Shown here: piece after piece, positions 36,111 through 42,209 of the stretch
Numbering within the stretch: position 1 is the first letter of the stretch
Layout of the letters: every line of letters starts with the position of its first letter
From: Bacteroidaceae bacterium
GTDB taxonomy: Bacteria; Bacteroidota; Bacteroidia; Bacteroidales; Bacteroidaceae
DNA length: 42,209 bases
Assembly (NCBI GenBank): GCA_017427065.1
Contig: JAFRTL010000001.1
Location: forward strand, 1 to 42,209
Direction of reading: 5' to 3'
Notes under the pieces: generated by a model
Told to the model about the DNA's origin: nothing
The model's input: the letters and a program-made list of their open reading frames with translations, nothing else
The model's database searches: none
Position numbers and translations under genes: made by a program

Positions 36111-36112
36111 CG

Positions 36113-36135
36113 TGCAACGCGCAACGCTGCAACGC
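36113..36135. repeat. dispersed GCAACGC-type intergenic repeat, copy 2
   Basis: The same three-heptamer string as at 34504, identical over 23 bp, beginning 3 bp after the AlkZ-like stop and 7 bp before the convergent adaptor gene's stop. Confidence 0.75.
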
Positions 36136-36142
36136 ACATTTC

Positions 36143-37285
36143 CTACTCTTCCTCGCCATGATCGGCCAGCATGGACTCTAGATAGAAGGCCTTGGCAGTG
36201 ACGATATCGACAGAAGAAGGAGTATCGTCGGGGAATGTGATTTGGGTGTAGCCCTGCTGGTTAAGTCCCGTCACCACTTCCTGCTTTCTGAAGCGCCCGT
36301 CACCGAGGCTGACAAACACATACTTGCGGTTGGCACTCATCACTATGGCCTCGTCGGGCACAGCATCACACGTTTGCTCATCACAGTGGATGACTGCCGA
36401 AACGAACATATTTGGCAGCAGTGTGACACCTTCCGCACTGTCAAGGTCAATATGGACAGAGGCCGACTTTGAGTCGTTGTCTATGCTTCCAGTGATGAAT
36501 GACACCTTCCCTGTGAGGCGAGAGCCTGCTCTGTCAGAAAGCTGCATGGAGACCGTTTGCCCGATAAGAATGTTGGCAATGTCTGTTTCGAAGACATTGA
36601 TGTCAGCATGCAGGGCCTTGTTGTCATACACCTTCATCAGCACTGTCTCACTGTTCAGATAGCTGCCCGTGCTGATAAGGATCTCTCCCACCACTCCGGA
36701 GATAGGCGAACGTACAGGAGCGGCGTTAGAGAAGTGACCTTCAGCCACTTGCTGCCAACTGATACCTAGTTGCTCCAACTGGAGGCGCAGTCCCTTTTCA
36801 GTGACGCTTGCCATGTCAAGGTCGGCCTTGGCTTGTTGCAGATTCTTCTCTACACCAGCCCCCTGCGCGTGAATATCCTGCTGCCGCTGCCATGCCTGTT
36901 GGCTGAGCGAAAGTTGCCGCGAAGCGATGAGGTAGTCCTTCTGCAAAGCCACTATCTCGGTATTCTCCACCAGAGCCAGAGTTTGTCCTTGACGCACGGC
37001 CTGACCTTCTTTTACGAGAATTTGTTTGGCTACACCCGCCACCAATGAAGTCACCTCTGCCCTGTCCTGTGGCGACAGTTTCAGCGTTCCTGTAGCATTG
37101 ATGGTGCCCGAGAGCTGGCGTTGCTCAATTCCGCCCACCTCTATGCCGATCACTCTCATTTGTTGCTCGGTCAGTTCCACGATGTTCTCCTCTTGGGTAG
37201 TCTCCCCTTCTTCCGCCTGTTTCACTTCGCTCTTACAGGACACCAGAAGTGACAATCCAACGATGAGATAAGCTAACTTTTTCAT
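36143..37285 (-). CDS. czcB: RND efflux periplasmic adaptor lipoprotein (CzcB/CusB type)
   Basis: A 380-residue membrane-fusion protein linking the inner-membrane RND pump to the outer membrane in heavy-metal efflux. A lipoprotein signal with lipobox LLVSC (Cys17) is followed by a barrel-sandwich domain (about 75-115 and 210-235, with VKEGQAVRQGQTLALVENTEI), a helical hairpin, a beta-barrel and a membrane-proximal domain. An ATG at 37315 would add ten residues; ATG 37285 gives a normal lipoprotein signal and is preferred. Second gene of the operon, 35 bp after the pump gene. The C-terminus ends in Glu-rich HGEEE, which might bind metal. Confidence 0.88.
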   Translation of the reverse strand: MKKLAYLIVGLSLLVSCKSEVKQAEEGETTQEENIVELTEQQMRVIGIEVGGIEQRQLSGTINATGTLKLSPQDRAEVTSLVAGVAKQILVKEGQAVRQGQTLALVENTEIVALQKDYLIASRQLSLSQQAWQRQQDIHAQGAGVEKNLQQAKADLDMASVTEKGLRLQLEQLGISWQQVAEGHFSNAAPVRSPISGVVGEILISTGSYLNSETVLMKVYDNKALHADINVFETDIANILIGQTVSMQLSDRAGSRLTGKVSFITGSIDNDSKSASVHIDLDSAEGVTLLPNMFVSAVIHCDEQTCDAVPDEAIVMSANRKYVFVSLGDGRFRKQEVVTGLNQQGYTQITFPDDTPSSVDIVTAKAFYLESMLADHGEEE

Positions 37286-37320
37286 ATGCTTATAACTATT
37301 ATTTTCCAACTTCATTTCCG

Positions 37321-40300
37321 TTATTCTCCCTTGATAAAATTCAATTGAATGATGGCTTGGTTCAGCGCATCAATAGCTTTGGCATTATCCATCTCCATGT
37401 CGAGTGCCGACGATAAGTTCTGGACATGCTCTACATAAGAGATCTCACCAGCCTCATATTCAATGCAAGAAAGGCGACGCATCTCGCGGGCCACAGGAAA
37501 TCCCTCGGCTTGGTAATAGTCGTACGACCTTCTGGCTGTCTCCACAGCATTCTCAGCTACCAGCCGTTCGGAATCTGCCTTTCGTCGCGCTTGCTCCTGG
37601 CGGGTTCGAGCTATGTCCACATCCATCTTGGCTGCAGCCGTCTTTGCCCTCTGTGATCCGTAGAATAGTGGGAATGCCACGCCAACCTCGAAGCCCATCC
37701 AATTACCCTTTTCAAAGCGCGACCTGTCCACATCATAGGGATTTATGCCCGAAATAACCATCTGATGGCGCAGACCAACGTTGAGCGATGGCCACAGTCC
37801 TTGGCGGGTATAGCCCAGTTTCCTCTCGCTTTGCACCCTTTCACTCTCTAGGAGCTGTCCTTCTGGTGTGGTTTCAAACGCATAGGCTTCATCGTTTGGG
37901 CGGATGCATTGGAAATCATCGGTGGCAACAATCGTCTCCGAGGTATTCATCAGTTGTTGCAGCAGGATGTTGGCAGCTTCTTTCTCATTCTGTGCCTCCC
38001 GCAGTTCAAGGCTGTTTTCCGCTTTCATCCGTTGGGCGTTCATCAACTCCAGCCGATTGGTCTCACCATTGGCAAAGCGGATGGAGGCAATGCTTACAAA
38101 CTTGTCCAGCACAGAGTCGTTACTACTTAGAAGCTTCTCCATGTGCTGCCATAAAAGCAACTTGCTGTAAGCGGAAGAAACATCCCTTGTCAGTTCGCTT
38201 TCAGTCAGTCTGCGATACCCCTCCTCCACTTGCGTCTCTGCCTTCAGCAACTTCCTCCGCGAACTATAGACCGTGGGGAAATCAATCTTCTGCGAGAGAG
38301 TCAGCGCATTGTCAGGGCTGCCTCCTGAAGTCGGATCTTGCGAGAGTGAGAGCTCCGTATTTTCCATTTCAAAGTAGGAGCCCTCCATCCTTTTGGCACG
38401 TTGCACCTGAAGGTCGGCCATTCTCACGCCGATATTGTTGGCGCGAGCCGTCTCGATGCACTCCGCCAGCGACTGCGCTCCTGCCGGCAAAACACCCCAC
38501 ACAAAGGCTGCCAGCAGACTACATAATGCATATTTCATATTGGGACTATAAGATTTCTTGTTATCCGTAAAAGTCTTGTAGATCACAGGGATCACGAAGA
38601 GTGTGAGCAGCGTGGCAGTGAGCAGTCCACCGATCACGACAGTAGCCAGTGGGCGCTGTACTTCGGCGCCGTCACTGGTAGAGAGGGCCATAGGCAGAAA
38701 GCCGAATGAAGCCACCAAAGCCGTCATGACCACTGGACGCAATCTGTGTTCACAACCTTCCAGAATCCTTCGGCGAATGTCCGTCACACCTTGTTTTTGA
38801 AGGGCGTTGAACTGTCCCACAAGCACAATGCCGTTGAGCACGGCCACGCCGAACAACGCGATGAAACCGATGCCTGCAGAGATGCTCATGGGCATGCCTC
38901 TGAGCCACAAGGCCACGATGCCGCCAATAGAAGAAAGCGGAATGGCAGAGGCCACGAAAAGCGTCTCACGCACACTCTTCAGTGTGGCATATAGCAACAA
39001 CAGAATCAGCAACAAAGCCAAGGGGATGGCCACCATCAGTCGGTCGGTGGCGCTTTGCAGATTCTCAAACTCTCCGCCAAAAGAATAGTGATACCCCACA
39101 GGCATTTCCATATTTTCATCCAGCACCTCTCGAATATCCTTCACCGTAGAGTTCATGTCACGGCCCTTCACGTTGAAGCCCACGAAAATGCTGCGCTCTC
39201 CGTCTTCGTGAGAAATCTGTGCAGGCGCCTCCTTATAGCTGATGGTAGCCAACTGGCGCAAAGGCACCGACACCCCCGAAGGCGATGGTACCAGAAGTTC
39301 CTCAAAGTTGTAAAGCACGTCGTGCTCGTCTTTATGGATGCGCAGCACGATGTCAAACTGCCTGTTGTCTTCCGTCACTTTTCCTGCAATCTTTCCAGCG
39401 AAAGCCGACTGCAGCACATCGTTGGCCTGTCGGATGGAGATGCCATACTTGGCCAAATTCTGACGGTCATATTCCACCTGCAGTTGGGGAAGTCCGTTCA
39501 CCTTCTCCACGTACAGGCTCCCCACACCATCTATATCCTTGATAAGTCGTTTCACCTTGTTGGCAAGCTCAGCCAGCACCTCCGTATCGCCTCCATAGAT
39601 TTTCACGGCCACATCCTGTCGTATGCCAGTAATGAGCTCATTGTTACGCATTTGGATAGGCTGCGACATCTCCACATCCAGTCCAGGAATTGTTCCCAAA
39701 GCCTCTTCCATCTTCTCCTGCAAGTCGTTCTTCGTCTTGGCAGAAGTCCATTGCGCTTTCGGCTGCAAGGCAATAAGTATGTCGGCCCGCTCCACGGGCA
39801 TCGGATCCGTCGGAATCTCTGCCGATCCTATGCGCGTCACCACCTGTTTGATTTCCGGAAACTCCTGCTTCAAGATCTCTTCAGCCTTCGAGCAAGTCTC
39901 TACCATCTGCGAGAGCGATGTGCCCTGAGCCATGCTCACTTCCGCAGCGAAGTCGCCCTCTTCGAGCGTAGGGATAAATTCGGCGCCCAGAGTGCTCATC
40001 AGCAGAAGTGCTCCCACAAAGAGCGCCACCATGCTGATAATGACCGCCTTACCATGGTTCAGGCACTTATCCACCAAGGGCAGATACCATGATTCTATCC
40101 ACTTCATGATCCTCTTGCTAAGTGCTGAAGTTTCCTGTTCCAGCCGCAGCATCAGCTTGTTGGTAGTCTTCTGCTTCAGCAGTACAGCCGACATCATAGG
40201 GACATACGTCAGCGAGAGAATGAAGGCCCCCAGTATGGCAAAGAAAATGGTCAAGGCCATGGGACGGAACATCTTGCCCTCAATGCCCACCAATGTCATC

Positions 40301-41673
40301 ATAGGCAGATAGACTATCATGATGATAATCTCTCCGAAGGCAGCCGACTGGCGTATCCTACTGGATGATTCATACACAAGATGGTCAAAGTCGCGCAATT
40401 CCACCGCACTTGAGGTAGCCATTCGCGCCACCACAGCTTCCACGATGATGACGGCCCCATCCACTATCAGACCGAAGTCAATGGCTCCTAAACTCATCAG
40501 GTTTCCACTCACGCCAAACACTCTCATCATGCCGAAGGCAAACAGCATGGCCAATGGAATGACCGAAGCCACCACAAGTCCTGCCCTATAGTTGCCCAGG
40601 AAAAGCACCAAGATGAAGATCACGATGATGCCACCCTCCGTCAGATTGCGGCCGATGGTTCTCGTCACACGATCCACCAGTTGGGTACGGTCGATAAAAG
40701 GTTCTATGACAACGCCCTCAGGCAGATTCTTCTGAATATCAGCGATGCGGCTTTTCACATTCTTGATCACTTCCTGGAAGTTCTCCCCTTTCAGCATCAG
40801 CGTGATGCCAGCCACCACCTCGCCCTCACCGTTGCGCGTCACAGCCCCATAGCGTGTGGCATGCCCGAAGTGTACATGCGCCACATCACCCACCAGCACG
40901 GGCACTCCGCCCTGCGTCTTCACCACTATCCGCTCTATGTCCTCTATACCCTTCACCAGTCCCAGACCACGGATGTAGTATTGGTTAGAGAGTCGTTCTA
41001 TGTAACCTCCTCCCGTGTTCTCGTTATTCTCGTTCAGTGCGGTGTATAGCTCGGCGATGGTCACTCCCATGGCATTGAGAAGCTCCAGATCAATGTCCAC
41101 CTCATACTGCTTCACGTAGCCGCCCCATCCGCTTACTTCGGCAATGCCAGGCGTGCCCGACAACTGTCTTCGCACTATCCAGTCCTGAATGGTGCGTAGT
41201 TCAGTCAGGGAGTATTTGTCCTCATACCCCTTCTCTGCTCGAATCGTGTAATGATAAATCTCGCCCAGACCCGTAGAGATAGGCGCCAATTCCACATCCA
41301 CATTCTCGGGCAACTTCTCCTTTACAGCACCCAGCTGTTGGTCGATGAGTTCGCGGGCCCAGTAGTTGTCGGCCCCATCCTCGAACACCATCGTCACCAC
41401 CGCCATACCGCTTCGACTGATGCTCCTACGCTCCTTCACTCTAGGTAGATTAGCCAATGCCATCTCTATAGGCATAGTGACATTCTGCTCCATCTCCTCA
41501 GCACCAGTCGATTGTGAGGTGACTATGATTTGCACTTGATTGTTAGTGATGTCGGGAGTAGCGTCAAAAGGTAGATGCACCAGCGACCACACGCCCCACA
41601 CCACCAATGCGCACGACAACACTCCTATTACCAGTTTGTTCTCTATGGAGAACTTGATGATTCGTTGAAACAT
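37321..41673 (-). CDS. czcA: CzcA-type heavy-metal RND pump fused to a TolC-like outer-membrane factor
   Basis: A 1450-residue fusion. Residues 1 to about 1040 form a heavy-metal RND transporter; the transmembrane-4 motif DFGLIVDGAVIIVE (399-412) carries the proton/metal residues Asp399, Asp405 and Glu412, resembling CzcA (zinc, cobalt, cadmium) more than the CusA copper/silver motif. After the pump's last helix there is an internal signal-peptide-like segment starting at Met1046 (MKYALCSLLAAFVWG ... AGAQS), then a TolC-like outer-membrane domain (about 1070-1450) with two helical repeats. Such pump-TolC fusions are known in Bacteroidetes. First gene of the operon; its metal cannot be assigned by sequence alone. 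Confidence 0.92.
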   Translation of the reverse strand: MFQRIIKFSIENKLVIGVLSCALVVWGVWSLVHLPFDATPDITNNQVQIIVTSQSTGAEEMEQNVTMPIEMALANLPRVKERRSISRSGMAVVTMVFEDGADNYWARELIDQQLGAVKEKLPENVDVELAPISTGLGEIYHYTIRAEKGYEDKYSLTELRTIQDWIVRRQLSGTPGIAEVSGWGGYVKQYEVDIDLELLNAMGVTIAELYTALNENNENTGGGYIERLSNQYYIRGLGLVKGIEDIERIVVKTQGGVPVLVGDVAHVHFGHATRYGAVTRNGEGEVVAGITLMLKGENFQEVIKNVKSRIADIQKNLPEGVVIEPFIDRTQLVDRVTRTIGRNLTEGGIIVIFILVLFLGNYRAGLVVASVIPLAMLFAFGMMRVFGVSGNLMSLGAIDFGLIVDGAVIIVEAVVARMATSSAVELRDFDHLVYESSSRIRQSAAFGEIIIMIVYLPMMTLVGIEGKMFRPMALTIFFAILGAFILSLTYVPMMSAVLLKQKTTNKLMLRLEQETSALSKRIMKWIESWYLPLVDKCLNHGKAVIISMVALFVGALLLMSTLGAEFIPTLEEGDFAAEVSMAQGTSLSQMVETCSKAEEILKQEFPEIKQVVTRIGSAEIPTDPMPVERADILIALQPKAQWTSAKTKNDLQEKMEEALGTIPGLDVEMSQPIQMRNNELITGIRQDVAVKIYGGDTEVLAELANKVKRLIKDIDGVGSLYVEKVNGLPQLQVEYDRQNLAKYGISIRQANDVLQSAFAGKIAGKVTEDNRQFDIVLRIHKDEHDVLYNFEELLVPSPSGVSVPLRQLATISYKEAPAQISHEDGERSIFVGFNVKGRDMNSTVKDIREVLDENMEMPVGYHYSFGGEFENLQSATDRLMVAIPLALLLILLLLYATLKSVRETLFVASAIPLSSIGGIVALWLRGMPMSISAGIGFIALFGVAVLNGIVLVGQFNALQKQGVTDIRRRILEGCEHRLRPVVMTALVASFGFLPMALSTSDGAEVQRPLATVVIGGLLTATLLTLFVIPVIYKTFTDNKKSYSPNMKYALCSLLAAFVWGVLPAGAQSLAECIETARANNIGVRMADLQVQRAKRMEGSYFEMENTELSLSQDPTSGGSPDNALTLSQKIDFPTVYSSRRKLLKAETQVEEGYRRLTESELTRDVSSAYSKLLLWQHMEKLLSSNDSVLDKFVSIASIRFANGETNRLELMNAQRMKAENSLELREAQNEKEAANILLQQLMNTSETIVATDDFQCIRPNDEAYAFETTPEGQLLESERVQSERKLGYTRQGLWPSLNVGLRHQMVISGINPYDVDRSRFEKGNWMGFEVGVAFPLFYGSQRAKTAAAKMDVDIARTRQEQARRKADSERLVAENAVETARRSYDYYQAEGFPVAREMRRLSCIEYEAGEISYVEHVQNLSSALDMEMDNAKAIDALNQAIIQLNFIKGE

Positions 41674-41723
41674 AAAGCTGAATTTCGTTCGTTACCCGGG
41701 TCTATAGAATCATAGATTCACCG

Positions 41724-41759
41724 CAAAGGTAACATCTTCCTCTTGCAACTAAGTTGCAA
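41724..41759 (-). promoter_or_regulatory. efflux operon promoter with a 17-bp palindromic operator
   Basis: Minus-strand TACCTTTG (41731-41724) is the -7 element. TTGCAACT-A-AGTTGCAA (41743-41759, 8-bp perfect arms) covers the position expected for -33, so a bound dimeric repressor would block the promoter. No regulator gene is adjacent. Confidence 0.7.
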
Positions 41760-41794
41760 AGTTCACCGCTTCATTCATCTCTTACATTTTTCCT

Positions 41795-41815
41795 TGCAAC
41801 GCGCAACGCTGCAAC
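41795..41815. repeat. dispersed GCAACGC-type intergenic repeat, copy 3
   Basis: The same string as at 34504 and 36113, identical over 21 bp, between the NUDIX gene and the efflux operon promoter. All three copies have the same orientation. Confidence 0.75.
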
Positions 41816-41834
41816 ACTGTGACAACATCACCCC

Positions 41835-42209
41835 CTAGCCCAAGGTCCTCCAATACGCCTTCACGGTGCCGATGACCTGCCTGTCGGCAGGGAGCCAATC
41901 CACGCTGTCCAGCTCATCTATGGTGAGCCAACGGGCCGCCTCATGCTCCTTCAGCGTCAGTCGGCCATGCTTCACCGTGCACCAGAAGCAGTGCATCGTG
42001 AGGTGGAATTTCGGATAGTCCCACTCCACCACCTGGAGTCGCTGCCCCACCTCAATGTCAGTCTCCAGCTCCTCCCAGATCTCCCGCTGCAGCGCCGACT
42101 CAGGCGTCTCCCCCGGCTCTATCTTGCCACCAGGGAATTCCCATCCGTCCTTCATGTCGCCATACCCCCGCTGCGTGGCAAAGATATGGCCCTTCCCATC
42201 AAATATGAT
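41835..42209 (-). CDS. NUDIX hydrolase, MutT-like, truncated by the right edge
   Basis: The frame stays open from the edge to a TAG/TAA-type stop at 41835, at least 124 residues. The segment before the first ATG (IIFDGKGHIFATQRGYGD) is typical of the family, so the true start lies outside the window. The Nudix box is visible: G-x5-E in GKIEPGE, then REIWEEL; the Gly normally following EE-x is replaced by Glu. Related proteins hydrolyse oxidised nucleotides such as 8-oxo-dGTP, or ADP-ribose-type compounds; the substrate is unclear. Confidence 0.88.
   Translation of the reverse strand: MIFDGKGHIFATQRGYGDMKDGWEFPGGKIEPGETPESALQREIWEELETDIEVGQRLQVVEWDYPKFHLTMHCFWCTVKHGRLTLKEHEAARWLTIDELDSVDWLPADRQVIGTVKAYWRTLG

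Noticed and set aside
39055-40092. 345-codon plus-strand frame opposite the efflux pump
   Set aside because: The His/Leu/Arg-rich translation with no domain is the typical antisense shadow of a conserved membrane pump.

Overview
The window looks like a piece of a Bacteroidales chromosome, most likely Prevotella or a close relative. Evidence: protein families typical of that order (FeoA-FeoB fusion, CzcA-TolC fusion, DUF4468, short AMP nucleosidase, AlkZ-related protein); near absence of strong Shine-Dalgarno sequences; and, in front of most genes, the Bacteroidetes -7 element TAnnTTTG, sometimes with TTG/TTTG 19-20 bp upstream. These promoter elements also correct several start codons: apparent TTG/GTG starts of ligA, trmD, pyrK, the HTH gene, the methyltransferase and the AlkZ-like gene lie in or upstream of the -7 element, so a downstream ATG is preferred.

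Layout. 1-5.4 kb: an unidentified open frame at the left edge, then clpC and htpG, and two identical tRNA-Arg(ACG) genes. 5.4-10.9 kb: dapA and ligA (minus), trmD (plus), pyrD-pyrK (minus). 10.97-12.2 kb: a small XRE-type regulator preceded by a 780-bp AT-rich region without a substantial gene, holding seven exact copies of TTTACAAA/TTTGTAAA; one copy lies inside the regulator's own promoter. 12.2-17.9 kb: amn-holA, a divergent small PD-(D/E)XK (HsdR N-terminal-like) protein, a coiled-coil zinc-ribbon protein with a Nif3-like protein, and proS. 18.0-23.1 kb: an orphan ATP-grasp ligase with an esterase, then a methyltransferase with a patatin-type outer-membrane phospholipase. 23.1-26.7 kb: a secreted GH3 glycosidase and queC-queF. 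26.8-30.3 kb: a Lys/Ala-rich exported small protein, a FadL/OmpP1 porin, a DUF4468 protein, a small basic protein and tRNA-Cys. 30.4-36.1 kb: feoAB with a Cys-rich partner, tilS, an SGNH hydrolase and an AlkZ-related protein. 36.1-41.8 kb: a heavy-metal RND efflux operon (CzcA fused to TolC, then the adaptor). The right edge cuts a NUDIX hydrolase.

Most of the window is housekeeping: protein quality control, tRNA maturation and charging, replication and repair, pyrimidine, lysine and queuosine synthesis, iron uptake and metal efflux. There is no prophage, insertion sequence, CRISPR array or integrase. The most unusual signals are the TTTACAAA array at the HTH gene, a perfect 17-bp palindrome over the expected -33 region of the efflux operon, a 12-bp inverted repeat inside the GH3 promoter, the internal signal peptide in the CzcA-TolC fusion, a dispersed GCAACGC repeat between genes, and the ATP-grasp/esterase pair of unknown product. 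None amounts to a demonstrated new system; the regulator plus motif array is the best candidate.
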